A stretch of 42,109 bases of DNA from Hoeflea sp. BRH_c9 (GTDB taxonomy: Bacteria > Pseudomonadota > Alphaproteobacteria > Rhizobiales > Rhizobiaceae): positions 1-42,109 of the forward strand of contig LADQ01000137.1 of NCBI GenBank assembly GCA_000961635.1, in the 5' to 3' direction. Shown piece by piece: positions 1 to 8,535 of this stretch; the stretch's first letter is position 1, and each line of letters begins with the position of its first letter. The notes beneath the pieces were generated by a model. It saw nothing but the letters and a program-made list of their open reading frames with translations. It was not told the origin of the DNA and did not search any database. The translations under genes were made by a program, and so were the position numbers.

Positions 1-1283
1 CGCTGCCCGCCCGAGAACTGGTGGGCAAAGCGGTCGGCCGCTTCGGGTTCCAGCCCGACCTTGGCCAACAGCGCACAGGCCAGCTGGCGGCGACCGCCCT
101 GCGTCACCCGGCCATGGATCAATGCAGGTTCGGTGATCAGGTCCAGCACGGGCAGACGCGGGTTCAGGCTGGCATAGGGGTCTTGAAAGATGATCTGGGC
201 GTGCTGGCGTTCACGGCGCAGCTGCACGGGGGAAAGGCCGGTGATCTCGCGATCTGCGATCGTGATGTGGCCCCGATCGGGATCGATCAGGCGCAGCACG
301 GCACGCGCGAGGGTGGACTTGCCACAACCGGATTCGCCCACCAAACCCAAGGTTTCGCCGCGCCCTATGGACAGCGAAACCCGGCTGACCGCGTGGTAGT
401 CCAAAGCGCCACCGGACATCACACTGCGCCGCACCGGGAAGCGCACGCTGATGTTTTCGGCCCGCAGGATCGGGGCCGGTGCCCGCAGAGGCTTTGGCGC
501 ACCGCTGCCCAGCTTTGGCGTGGCGGACATCAACAGGCGGGTATAATCGGCGCCGGGTTGCGCAAAGATTTGGGTAACCGGGCCCTGTTCTTCGCAGGCG
601 CCCAGACGCAGCACGATCACCCGGTCGGCAATCTCGGCGACCACGCCCATATCGTGGGTGATGAACAGCACCCCCATCCCCAGTTCAGCCTGCAACGACC
701 GGATCAGCACCAGAATCTCGGCCTGGGTCGTCACATCGAGCGCGGTCGTCGGCTCGTCGCAGATCAAGAGATCGGGCTGGCAGGCCAGCGCCATCGCGAT
801 CATCACGCGCTGCCGCAAACCTCCCGACAATTCATGCGGGAACTGGCGCAGACGCCGGACGGGATCGGGGATCCTGACCCGTTCAAAGGCCAGAATGGCG
901 GCGGCATGCGCGTCGGCGTTCGACAGGTTCTGATGCTGGCGCAGCACCTCCATCACCTGTTCGCCAAGTCTGATGACCGGGTTCAGCGCCGTCATCGGTT
1001 CCTGAAACACCATGGCGATGCGATTGCCCCGGATGGCGCGCAGCGCGGCCTCGTCCAGTGTCACCAGATCGGTCCCGTTCAGGCGGATCTGTCCTGCGGT
1101 GATCGCCCCACCTTCGCGTTCGATCAGCCGCAGGATCGCTAGCGCCGTTGCCGATTTCCCTGATCCGCTTTCGCCCACCAGCGCCACCGTTTCGCCACGG
1201 CCCACGGTGAACGACAGGTCATGCACCGCCCGGTGCGTACCAAAGGACAAATGCAGGTTCTGGACGCAAAGTAGATCGGTCAT
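1..1283 (-). CDS. Peptide-type ABC importer, fused double ATPase (3' end outside window)
   Basis: Powers import through the two permeases encoded upstream; both nucleotide-binding domains (DppD-like then DppF-like) are fused in one chain. The first domain has Walker A GESGSGKS at residues 37-44, signature LSGGLRQRV and Walker B LLICDEPT. The second has Walker [10 protein letters not shown] and runs off the window just after its signature FSGGQ, so the last part of domain two is missing from view, not from the gene. The start ATG at 1283 lies 5 nt after the stop of the metallophosphoesterase gene, so it is the last visible gene of the operon. Fused DppDF-type ATPases are common in alphaproteobacterial peptide, opine and glycoside importers; the substrate cannot be read from the ATPase. 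Confidence 0.93.
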   Translation of the reverse strand, partial: MTDLLCVQNLHLSFGTHRAVHDLSFTVGRGETVALVGESGSGKSATALAILRLIEREGGAITAGQIRLNGTDLVTLDEAALRAIRGNRIAMVFQEPMTALNPVIRLGEQVMEVLRQHQNLSNADAHAAAILAFERVRIPDPVRRLRQFPHELSGGLRQRVMIAMALACQPDLLICDEPTTALDVTTQAEILVLIRSLQAELGMGVLFITHDMGVVAEIADRVIVLRLGACEEQGPVTQIFAQPGADYTRLLMSATPKLGSGAPKPLRAPAPILRAENISVRFPVRRSVMSGGALDYHAVSRVSLSIGRGETLGLVGESGCGKSTLARAVLRLIDPDRGHITIADREITGLSPVQLRRERQHAQIIFQDPYASLNPRLPVLDLITEPALIHGRVTQGGRRQLACALLAKVGLEPEAADRFAHQFSGGQ

Positions 1284-1288
1284 CGGCC

Positions 1289-2158
1289 CTATTCCACAGC
1301 CGGGCGACGCAGCCGCTGTTCGGGGTGCGCCGTGAAGTCGGGCAAGGGCGGGGTCCACCGGGTTGCGGTCGGTCGGAAGCTGAAGGCGAAAGGATCGGCC
1401 CCCTCGACACGCCAGGACAGCGTGTCGCTCAGCTCGATGATCCCCATCGCCCCGCAAGGCGCGCCCTGGGTGGTGAAGCTTTCGGTCAGCGATTGCTGTG
1501 TGAGGTGGGTGATGCCATCGACCGTGGTGACGGTATTCCAATGCACATGCCCCGACAGGCACACCACCGGCACGCGGGCTTGCGCCAGGGCGGCGCGGGC
1601 CCGGTCTGCCATCGGATAGACCGACGAGGCCGGGTTGTTCTGGAAATAGTAGTTGCCGGTCTGGGCATGGCCCGAGATCGGCACATGGCTAAGGATCAGC
1701 AGCGGCCGGTCGGCATTCTGGGCCACCCGCGACAGCCACAAAAGATCCGTCTCGCGCAGGATGAAGCTGGAACGCTCGGGGGTGCGGTGGATCTTGGCAT
1801 CGGCTCGCCAGATCACCAGCCGCCAGCCCTCGATGTCATGGGTTTCATGCCCCAGACTCTGGCCCAGGATCGCCTCGTTCTCGGCGACGCTCAGGTGATC
1901 GCGGTCGTGGTTGCCGCAGATGTGCCAGATCGGCGCGACCACAGCGCGAAAGGCATCGGCTACCTCTGCCTCCAGTCGCAGATCGGTCGCGTGATCGACG
2001 TCGGAAATTCGGTCGCCAAGGTCGATCACATGCGACGCCCCGGCATCGGTGGCAAAGCGGGCAAACTCGTCCATCAAGCTCAGGGCGGCGTCACCGCGTT
2101 TGGTGGTCGAGGGGGTGCCGTGGTGGATGTCGGCGATGATCGCAAGGCGCAGGGTCAT
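1289..2158 (-). CDS. Calcineurin-like metallophosphoesterase
   Basis: Predicted cytoplasmic two-metal phosphoesterase of 289 residues. The metal-binding motifs occur in order: DIHH near the N-terminus (D-x-H), LGDRISD, CGNHDRDH, LSHVP and SGHVHWN. No signal peptide or membrane segment is visible. An upstream in-frame start at 2209 would add 17 residues that partly cover a strong hairpin (2183-2207), so I chose the ATG at 2158, whose product begins directly with the first beta strand, MTLRLAIIADIHH. It sits between the binding-protein and ATPase genes of an importer operon that also encodes a HAD phosphatase. This suggests that it hydrolyses a phosphodiester or phosphomonoester in the imported substrate, but the substrate is unknown. 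Confidence 0.85.
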   Translation of the reverse strand: MTLRLAIIADIHHGTPSTTKRGDAALSLMDEFARFATDAGASHVIDLGDRISDVDHATDLRLEAEVADAFRAVVAPIWHICGNHDRDHLSVAENEAILGQSLGHETHDIEGWRLVIWRADAKIHRTPERSSFILRETDLLWLSRVAQNADRPLLILSHVPISGHAQTGNYYFQNNPASSVYPMADRARAALAQARVPVVCLSGHVHWNTVTTVDGITHLTQQSLTESFTTQGAPCGAMGIIELSDTLSWRVEGADPFAFSFRPTATRWTPPLPDFTAHPEQRLRRPAVE

Positions 2159-2182
2159 GTCGTGGGCTCCGGAAAAGGGGGG

Positions 2183-2207
2183 GCCCGCCGGGGTGATCCC
2201 GGCGGGC
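2183..2207 (-). terminator. Perfect 10-bp stem-loop between binding-protein and phosphoesterase genes
   Basis: The arms GCCCGCCGGG and CCCGGCGGGC pair perfectly around a 5-nt loop. In the direction of transcription the stem is followed by a C-rich run and only four T, so it is a weak intrinsic terminator at best. Its place just after the solute-binding-protein gene fits the stem-loops that protect binding-protein mRNA from 3' decay and reduce expression of downstream importer genes. Confidence 0.65.
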
Positions 2208-2218
2208 AAAGCGGCTGA

Positions 2219-3766
2219 TCACTCGACGGTGATCGAGCCCGCACGGAAATCGAGGACGTAGGGAATGTGGCCGGCCTGCGGGACCCAGGTCACGCCGGTG
2301 CGCATCGCCCAGGATTCGTAAGGGCGATACAGCGGCAGAACCGGCGGATCCTTCTGGATCCGGTCCATCAGCTCGGCATAGGCGGCACGGCGGGTTTCGA
2401 CATCCGAAGAATAGCGGAATCGGTCCCACGACGCCTTGTAAGCCTCGTCGGTGTTGAACCGACCTTCGGATTCAGACGGTCCACCCGGTGCCCACATCAC
2501 CCCAAAGCTGCCGAAGGGGTCGGCGAAATACATCGGGTTCGACCAGTTCCGCGCCATCATGTCGGGGCTGTTGCCGGACCATTTCTCGTCCACGTTGATC
2601 CGGCCCTTGATACCGACGGCGGCCCACATTTCCTGAATCGCCTGCGCGGCCAGCAGGCCATTGGTATAATAGCCCGGCGCGGTGTCGAAGGTGATCTCGA
2701 AGCCATCATAGCCTGCCTCGGCCAGCAGGGCTTTGGCTTGTTCGGGATCGTAGCCGAAAGTCTGGAGCTCGGGCATGTAGAGCGCGCCGAACTCTTCCAT
2801 CGTGTGGGTCGAGGGCACCACGGCCTTGCCCAGCCACAAAGCCTCGTTCAGGGCGTCGCGGTCGATGGCCAGCGACATCGCCTGACGGATGCGGGCGTCC
2901 TTCAGCTTGGGGTGGTTCATGTTCATGATCATCACGTGGAACAGCGCGGTGGCACTACCGGCGGCGTGCATAGCAGGCTCGGACTCGATCAGCGCCAGTT
3001 GGTCGGGGGCGACGTTGGTGATCATGTCCACTTCGCCGGTCTTCAGCGCGGTCAAGCGGCTGGCGATTTCCGGCACGCGGGTGACGGTCACGGTGTCCAG
3101 CGGGGCCTTGTCGCCCCAGAAGCCGTCAAAACGGGTCCAGACGATTTTCTGCCCCGGCACGAATTCCGACACCGCGTAAGGGCCGGTGCCGACGGGGGCC
3201 AACGAGAACGCCTCGTAGTCGCTGTCCTCGGCCACCTTCGGATCGCCGGTCAGGCCCTTGGTATAGTCTTCGGGGATGATGAAGACCTGTTGCAGGTTCA
3301 GCAGGGTTTCCCACAGCGGTTCTGCCCGTTTGGCCTTGATACGGACGGTGTACTCATCAACCTTTTCGGCCTCGGCAAAGTTTTCCAGACGGTCGCGCGA
3401 GCGGACCTGATAGGGGGCGAAGGTCGCCTGATACATCCGGTTCAGTGAGAACACGACGTCGTCCGCCGTCATCGCATCGCCGTTCTGGAAGGTCACGCCC
3501 TGGCGTAGCGTCAGCTCCATCGTGGTGTCGTCGATCAGCTTCCATTCGGTCGCAAGGCCGGGCATCCATTTCGCCTCGGCGGTGGAATAATCCTTGTGGA
3601 TCAAGGGATCGAAAGTGTTGAAATAGAATTGCGATCCGACGTTGGAATGGTCGCGGCCGGGGTCCAGGTAGCTGGATACGTTGGCGGCCGCGACGTTCAG
3701 GTCGGTGGCAAAGGCCGGGGCGACCAGCAGTGCCGTCAGGGCGGTGGTAGTCAGCAAGCGGTTCAT
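2219..3766 (-). CDS. ABC transporter solute-binding protein, peptide/opine type (SBP_bac_5)
   Basis: Periplasmic ligand-binding component, 515 residues. The product begins MNRLLTTTALTALLVAPAFA, a Sec signal peptide with a cleavage-like AFA. The mature part has typical family-5 features, including ATEWKLIDDTTMELTLRQG, FQNGDAMTADDVVFSLNRM and a GTGPYAV segment. The reading frame is open further upstream, but the ATG at 3766 has a GGAG ribosome site and leads straight into the signal peptide, so I chose it. It lies 70 bp downstream of the second permease gene, a gap that holds a 6-bp hairpin. Family members bind peptides, opines, glycosides or nickel, and the ligand here cannot be named. The neighbouring phosphoesterase and HAD phosphatase suggest a phosphorylated ligand. 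Confidence 0.93.
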   Translation of the reverse strand: MNRLLTTTALTALLVAPAFATDLNVAAANVSSYLDPGRDHSNVGSQFYFNTFDPLIHKDYSTAEAKWMPGLATEWKLIDDTTMELTLRQGVTFQNGDAMTADDVVFSLNRMYQATFAPYQVRSRDRLENFAEAEKVDEYTVRIKAKRAEPLWETLLNLQQVFIIPEDYTKGLTGDPKVAEDSDYEAFSLAPVGTGPYAVSEFVPGQKIVWTRFDGFWGDKAPLDTVTVTRVPEIASRLTALKTGEVDMITNVAPDQLALIESEPAMHAAGSATALFHVMIMNMNHPKLKDARIRQAMSLAIDRDALNEALWLGKAVVPSTHTMEEFGALYMPELQTFGYDPEQAKALLAEAGYDGFEITFDTAPGYYTNGLLAAQAIQEMWAAVGIKGRINVDEKWSGNSPDMMARNWSNPMYFADPFGSFGVMWAPGGPSESEGRFNTDEAYKASWDRFRYSSDVETRRAAYAELMDRIQKDPPVLPLYRPYESWAMRTGVTWVPQAGHIPYVLDFRAGSITVE

Positions 3767-3804
3767 GTGGCAATCTCCATGGGTTTTCAAGGGACGAGAT
3801 GATG

Positions 3805-3821
3805 CGGGCCTTGCCGGCCCG
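3805..3821 (-). promoter_or_regulatory. Small perfect hairpin between permease and binding-protein genes
   Basis: CGGGCC and GGCCCG form a perfect 6-bp stem with a 5-nt loop in the 70-bp gap. No T-run follows. Intercistronic hairpins at this place can set processing and relative expression of the binding protein, but that role is inferred here. Confidence 0.4.
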
Positions 3822-3836
3822 TCTGGTTGTTCGGGC

Positions 3837-4727
3837 TCAGCGGGGGCGCAAGCGCACATCGGCGCGGTCGCGCAGCCAGTCGCCAAGGGTCTGGACGGCA
3901 AAGGTGACAATCAGGATCAGCACCGCGGGGGCGAGCACGATCCACGGTTGAGTGGGCATGTAGTCGCGCCCCGCCCCCACCATCGCGCCAAGGGTCGCAG
4001 TCGGAGGCTGCACGCCAAGGCCAAGGAAGGACAGCGTGCTTTCCAGAAGGATGATGCTGGAAAACGACAGGGTAAACTGCACGACGATTGGTGATGCCAG
4101 GTTCGGCAGCAGGTGGTGCCGCGCGATGCGCAACGGCGTGGCCCCTGCGGCACGTGCAGCCTCGATGAACGGCATCTGCATCAGGCGGCGTGTCTCGCCG
4201 CGCAGAATGCGGGCGTATTTTTCCCATCCATCAAGCGAGAGAACAAAGACCATCACCTCGATCGAGTTGCCAAGAATGGTCAGCAGAAACAACGCGATCA
4301 GGGTAAAGGGCACCGCGATCTGTGTGTCAACCGCAGCCATGATCGCGGTCTCTGTCCGCCCACCGGCCACCCCTGCCAACACGCCCAGAGTGCCGCCTAT
4401 GCAAAGCCCGATCACCGACCCCAGCGCCGCCAGCGTCAGCGTCAGCCGCAGACCGTATAGGCAGCGCGACAGCAGATCTCGCCCCAACTCGTCGGTGCCC
4501 AGGAGATACTCGGCCTTTGACCGCTCGAACCCCAGCGGCGGGCGCAGACGCGACAGCAGGCTTTGGCCGTTGGGATCAAACGGGGCGAGCAGCGGAGTTG
4601 CCACGGCCAGCAGCACCAGCACCAGCCCAAGGATCAGCGCAAACCGCTGGACCGGGGTTGCATCGGCCCACAAGTGGCGCAACGCCATGATCCATTCAGG
4701 ATCGCGCGGGGTTTCGATCACGGCCAT
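3837..4727 (-). CDS. Peptide-type ABC transporter permease (DppC/OppC-like)
   Basis: Inner-membrane permease of 296 residues, partner of the preceding DppB-like protein. It has the short cytosolic N-terminus and first membrane helix (FALILGLVLVLLAVATPLLAP) of the OppC family, then LLGTDELGRDLLSR, the family hallmark before the transport domain, and a C-terminal EAA-type loop (EAARAAGATPLRIARHHLLPN). The ATG at 4727 lies 2 nt after the stop of the previous gene. A longer in-frame start exists at 4769 but would overlap that gene by about 40 nt and adds a charged leader atypical of the family. Confidence 0.92.
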   Translation of the reverse strand: MAVIETPRDPEWIMALRHLWADATPVQRFALILGLVLVLLAVATPLLAPFDPNGQSLLSRLRPPLGFERSKAEYLLGTDELGRDLLSRCLYGLRLTLTLAALGSVIGLCIGGTLGVLAGVAGGRTETAIMAAVDTQIAVPFTLIALFLLTILGNSIEVMVFVLSLDGWEKYARILRGETRRLMQMPFIEAARAAGATPLRIARHHLLPNLASPIVVQFTLSFSSIILLESTLSFLGLGVQPPTATLGAMVGAGRDYMPTQPWIVLAPAVLILIVTFAVQTLGDWLRDRADVRLRPR

Positions 4728-4729
4728 AT

Positions 4730-5659
4730 CTATGTCCGCCCGGTCTGGCGCAACCGCGGGTCGGCCCAAGCATAGGCCAGATCCACGGCGGTGTTGATCG
4801 TGATCACCGCGATCGCCACTGTCAGCACGCCGAATTGCAGCACCGGGTAGTCACGCGTCAGCGCCGCGCGCACCAGCATGTCACCGATGCCCGGCCAAGC
4901 GAAGATCGACTCCACCACCACCGACCCCGCCGCCGCCAGCGCAGCAACCTGCAACCCCAGCACCGACAGCACGGTGATCGAGGCATTTCGCAGCCCGTGT
5001 TTCAGGATCACCAACCGTTCTGGCAGACCCTTGGCCCGCGCAGTGCGCATGTAGTCCTGCTCCAGCACATCGAGCATGGCGTTGCGGGTAAACCGGGTCA
5101 GCGCCGCAATCAGCCCAGCCGACAGCGCCAGCGTTGGCATGACGAAATGCCTCGCCGTGCCATTGCCCACCACAGGCAGCCAGTTCAGCACATAGGAAAA
5201 GATCAGCACCATGAACGTCGCGAGCACGAAGTTGGGCACCGCATAGCCCAGAAATGCCACGGTCATGACCGCAGACCCCACCCAACCCTTGCGATAGATC
5301 GCGGCCAGAATACCCGCCGGGATCGACACGACCATGGTCAGCGCAATCGAGGTCAGCAGCAGTTGCGCCGAGGGCCAGATCCGCTCTGCCACAATCTCGG
5401 CCACCGGGCGGCGTTCCAGAAACGACAGGCCGAACTGCCCGTCGGTAAAGGCGCGCAGGTAGGACAGGTATTGCGTCCAGACCGACCCATCGAGTCCGTA
5501 ATACCGGGTCAGCAGAACCCGGTCTTCCTCGGTGATCCCCTGACCGATCACAAAATCGATCGGGTTGCCTGAAAGACGGGTGGCAAAGAACACCAGCGTC
5601 ACGATCACGAAGAACGTAACAACCATACGCAACAGGGTCATCGCGGTGTATCGCAGCAT
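4730..5659 (-). CDS. Peptide-type ABC transporter permease (DppB/OppB-like)
   Basis: Inner-membrane permease of 309 residues. MLRYTAMTLLRMVVTFFVIV is the N-terminal helix, followed by the large periplasmic loop typical of OppB (LTRYYGLDGSVWTQYLSYL, GLSFLERRPVAEIV) and an EAA-type loop (DYMRTARAKGLPERLVILKHGLRN). Its ATG overlaps the stop of the HAD gene as TGATG, so the two are translationally coupled. The next permease starts 2 nt downstream. The frame stays open upstream, but the earlier start would lie deep inside the HAD gene. Confidence 0.92.
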   Translation of the reverse strand: MLRYTAMTLLRMVVTFFVIVTLVFFATRLSGNPIDFVIGQGITEEDRVLLTRYYGLDGSVWTQYLSYLRAFTDGQFGLSFLERRPVAEIVAERIWPSAQLLLTSIALTMVVSIPAGILAAIYRKGWVGSAVMTVAFLGYAVPNFVLATFMVLIFSYVLNWLPVVGNGTARHFVMPTLALSAGLIAALTRFTRNAMLDVLEQDYMRTARAKGLPERLVILKHGLRNASITVLSVLGLQVAALAAAGSVVVESIFAWPGIGDMLVRAALTRDYPVLQFGVLTVAIAVITINTAVDLAYAWADPRLRQTGRT

Positions 5660-6432
5660 CACGCCATCCCCTGCGATAAGGACTGCAATGCGTGTCGCAA
5701 CACAGGCTGCGGCCGGGCGATCAGCACAAAGGGCATCCCCGAGGCATCCGCCGCCCCGCCATCGGTTCCTTCCGTGTCTCCCAGGAAAATCGCCTGATCC
5801 GGGCGCACACCGGCCGCGGTCAGCGCAAGGTCCAGCAGATAGGGCTCGGGCTTGCCCAACTGGCGGCACACGATGCCGGGCACCGCAGCGGTCAGTGCGG
5901 CAAGCAGCGCGCCCGTCTCGGGCTCGGGTGTGCCATCTGGGCCAGGGTGGCTGGCGTCGCCGTTGGTCACCCAAATCGGCAGGCCGCGATGCAGATGCGC
6001 TGTCAGTTCGCGCAGATCACGGAAGGCAAAATCCGGATCGCGGGCAAGGACGGCCACCTCGGGGTGCTTGCGGTCCGCGATGAGGCCAAGTTCGCGCGCC
6101 AGATTCTGCAACGGTGGCGCTGCATAAAGCGCAATCCGCGCGCCCGGTTGCTCTGCTGCAATCCGGCGCAGGGTCTGTTCGCCGGCCAGGAAAATACGCC
6201 CCGGTGCGATGGTCAGACCCATGCCGGCCAGACGCGCAGACAGGCTGATCGCGGTATCGGTCGAATTATTGGACACGATCCACAGCACGTTCCCGAACCG
6301 TTCAAACAGTTCTGGCACAGCGCCCAGAACGGTCTCGCCCGAGACAAGGCACCCGTCAAGATCAGACAGGACAGCGGCGCAACCCGCCAGGCGCGTCGAG
6401 ATAACATCATTGATTCCAATGGCTTGCGACAT
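5659..6432 (-). CDS. HAD superfamily phosphatase, NagD/class IIA-like
   Basis: Predicted cytosolic phosphatase of 257 residues and first gene of the importer operon. HAD motif I is DLDGCL (Asp24 nucleophile, Asp26), motif II is VSNNSTDT, motif III is LGKPEP, and motif IV FLGDTEGTDGGAA holds the metal-binding acid. A class II cap of about 110 residues lies between motifs II and III, as in NagD-like sugar-phosphate and nucleotide phosphatases. The ATG at 6432 has a GGGGGAAG ribosome site 5 nt upstream. It is coupled to the permease gene by a TGATG overlap. Together with the downstream metallophosphoesterase it suggests two-step dephosphorylation of the imported compound; the true substrate is unknown. 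Confidence 0.88.
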   Translation of the reverse strand: MSQAIGINDVISTRLAGCAAVLSDLDGCLVSGETVLGAVPELFERFGNVLWIVSNNSTDTAISLSARLAGMGLTIAPGRIFLAGEQTLRRIAAEQPGARIALYAAPPLQNLARELGLIADRKHPEVAVLARDPDFAFRDLRELTAHLHRGLPIWVTNGDASHPGPDGTPEPETGALLAALTAAVPGIVCRQLGKPEPYLLDLALTAAGVRPDQAIFLGDTEGTDGGAADASGMPFVLIARPQPVLRHALQSLSQGMA

Positions 6433-6559
6433 TTACTTCCCCCAACGGCACGGCTACATCCTTCCCGAAAGCGTGTGCCCCGGGTCTGGAAACGATGCAG
6501 CGTCTTGTTGTTTGGCGGCGCAGATGCTGCGACGCGATGGAGGCACAAAGCACCTGAAC

Positions 6560-6577
6560 TGTGACACGCCTGTTACA
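6560..6577. promoter_or_regulatory. Candidate LysR operator in divergent promoter region
   Basis: TGTGACACGCCTGTTACA is an imperfect dyad (TGTGACA against TGTAACA on the other strand, six of seven matching) with T-N11-A spacing. It ends 23 nt before the LysR gene in the 168-bp gap between that gene and the divergent HAD-led operon. LysR-type regulators normally bind such dyads upstream of a divergent target operon. Confidence 0.5.
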
Positions 6578-6600
6578 AATGCAAGCTAAGCCTTCGCCCT

Positions 6601-7551
6601 ATGAAACCTATACCTGCACGCACGACCCAGAACCTGTCCCTGTCCCGCCTGCGCGCCCTGAACGCCGTGGCCGATGAGGGCACCTTTGCCGCGGCAGCGC
6701 GGCGCCTCGGGATTTCGCATTCGGCGGTGGCCCAGCAGATCCGCGAAATCGAGGCGACGTATGCTGTGTCCCTTTTCGAGCGGCGCAACGGCGCGCTGTA
6801 TCCGACCCCGATTTGCGCGGAACTGTGCGACGTCGGCGTCAGAATGCACGAAGCCGAGCGTGATGCGCTGCTCATCCTCGGGCGCCGCGACGAGCATGGA
6901 AACCGTCAGTTGCGGGTTGGCCTCGGCAACTCGAAGCCGGGGATCGCCATCGTCGCCAACCTGATCGCCAATCATTCCAATCTGAATGTCTCAGTGGAAA
7001 GCGGTTCACATCAGGCCATCCTGGCTGCGGTTTTGCAGCGCCGCGTTGACGTGGGGGTTCTGCCCGATGTGCCGTCAGACAGCCGCTTTCGGCGGGTTTC
7101 CATTCTGTCGCAAGAGGTCGTGGCGATCGCCTCTGCCGATTTTCCCGAACCGCCGGAAGGGTTTTTTTCGCTGCCCCATTTGATGCGAACACCGTTGATC
7201 TTTCGTCCGCGCGGGTCTTCGACCCAAAAGGTCGTTGACCGTGCCTTCAGGCAGGCAGGGTTCGAGCCGACACCGCGTCTGGTTGCCGATACCCGCGACG
7301 CGGTTTACGAGGCCGTCGCCCTTGGGATCGGCGTCGGCTTCATGTGGCGTTTCGGGACATTCCGGACCGACTCAGTCCGCAGGATCCCAGTCCCGGACAT
7401 GGCGACGCCGGTGGATGAGGTGGTTTTCGTCCTTGCCGGCGAGCGGAATGATCTTCTTGACATGTTTCTTCATGCAGCCACTGAATTTTCCAACAGGCAT
7501 GCCGCGACCGCGACCAGCTCCCGGCGAGGCGGGTTCTATCGCAATCCGTAA
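6601..7551 (+). CDS. LysR-type transcriptional regulator, 3' end replaced by IS DNA
   Basis: DNA-binding regulator of 316 residues, divergent from the importer operon and its likely controller. The N-terminal winged helix-turn-helix covers about residues 14-75 (LSLSRLRALNAVADEGTFAA, ARRLGISHSAVAQQIREIE). The C-terminal part is the LysR substrate-binding domain, with ADTRDAVYEAVALGIGVGFM near its end. The last codons, GFYRNP and the TAA stop, are supplied by the left inverted repeat of the IS6-type element that begins at 7531, so the native C-terminus has been lost or changed. The length is normal for the family, so the protein may still work. Confidence 0.88.
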   Translation: MKPIPARTTQNLSLSRLRALNAVADEGTFAAAARRLGISHSAVAQQIREIEATYAVSLFERRNGALYPTPICAELCDVGVRMHEAERDALLILGRRDEHGNRQLRVGLGNSKPGIAIVANLIANHSNLNVSVESGSHQAILAAVLQRRVDVGVLPDVPSDSRFRRVSILSQEVVAIASADFPEPPEGFFSLPHLMRTPLIFRPRGSSTQKVVDRAFRQAGFEPTPRLVADTRDAVYEAVALGIGVGFMWRFGTFRTDSVRRIPVPDMATPVDEVVFVLAGERNDLLDMFLHAATEFSNRHAATATSSRRGGFYRNP

Positions 7552-8353
7552 TTCTGGTCACGATAGGACGCTTCCGTGCTGGCTATCAAGCGGCCAAGAT
7601 TGCGAATTGCTCGACGATTGAGGGACGCGGATTATAGGCAAACCTCGCCTGTCGCTTGCGCATCATATGGATCATTTCGATGCCGTCGAGCATGACCTGG
7701 GCCCGTGCTGTCGACTTAAAGCCGAGCATGGAGCGGACCCGGCGCTTGATGCGTCGATGGTCCTGCTCTATCCGGTTATTGAGATACTTGCTCCTGCAGA
7801 TGCGAATTGGTTTCTTTGAGCGTCTTGACCTGTTACGTAGGCGGTCTTCAAGATCGCAGCAGGCAATTGCCTCGTGATTTGTCCGGCTGCCGTCGATGAT
7901 GATGCGATCCGGGCGGCCATGGCGCGCAAATGCTTTTCGAAGAAACCGCTTTGCAGCTGCCAGATCACCGTGTTCGCTGAAGAAGAACTCATTCGTGTCA
8001 CCAACACTGTCGATGGCACGGTAAAGATACATCCATCGGCCGCGTACCTTGATGCAGGCTTAGTCAAGGTGCCACCTGCCAGTGACGGCGCGCTTGCGTT
8101 GGTGGAAACACTCCATGAGCTGGGGCGAGAAGTGAATGATCCAGCGGTGCACAGTCGAATGAGCGACACTCAGGCCGCGTTCAGCCATCATCTCTTCGAG
8201 ATCACGCAAGTTGAGATTGTAAGTGAGGTACCAGCGTACGCACAGCAAGATCACCGATCGGTCGAAATGGCGGCCTTTGAACATGGAGAGTTCCCGGAAA
8301 CGCAGTCGCATTTATGTATGATCGACATTGCCATTTCGTTTGCGACAGAGCCC
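7531..8353 (-). mobile_element. IS6 (IS26-like) family insertion sequence, 823 bp
   Basis: The left end GGGTTCTATCGCAA (7531-7544) and the right end, GGGCTCTGTCGCAA on the minus strand (8340-8353), match at 12 of 14 positions and bracket an IS6-type transposase gene. The size of 823 bp is normal for the family. No 8-bp target duplication is present (GGCGAGGC on the left, AAAAATAT on the right), so the element probably arrived or was rearranged by recombination or replicative co-integration. Confidence 0.85.
7586..8311 (-). pseudogene. IS6 family DDE transposase with one in-frame stop
   Basis: 241 codons in one frame from the ATG at 8311. The N-terminal half includes FKGRHFDRSVILLCVRWYL and GLSVAHSTVHRWI. 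The DDE core includes VRGRWMYLYRAIDS, IIIDGSRTNHEAI (second acid) and NNRIEQDHRRIKRRVRSM (third acid). The reading frame is interrupted only by a TAA at 8060-8062, directly after the first catalytic Asp in WHLD, where the family has WxxDE; one base change from GAA explains it. The stop separates the DNA-binding domain from the catalytic core, so the element should not move by itself unless the stop is suppressed. Confidence 0.88.
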
Positions 8354-8535
8354 AAAAATATCAGCTACACTGTTGATTTCCGCATGAATTTGGACGCCTA
8401 TCCGTTTCGTCGCGACCCACAGACGGTGTGTGTATATTTGATGATTTACATGGCATGATCTTGATTGAATTGGGTCATAGCCAGACGGGCATCCGGGTCA
8501 ATCTCTAGTAAAATTCAACACTGAGCGCTCGGAAG

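Noticed and set aside
21-1142. Long open frame on the plus strand opposite the ABC ATPase gene
   Set aside because: It is the antisense shadow of a high-GC gene whose minus-strand product has complete ATPase motifs; no domain is visible in it.
1325-2218. 297-codon plus-strand frame opposite the metallophosphoesterase
   Set aside because: Shadow of the real gene; low-complexity Gly/Arg-rich translation with no motif.
7874-8458. 194-codon plus-strand frame across the IS6-type element
   Set aside because: Antisense to the transposase and crosses the element's end; not a cargo gene.
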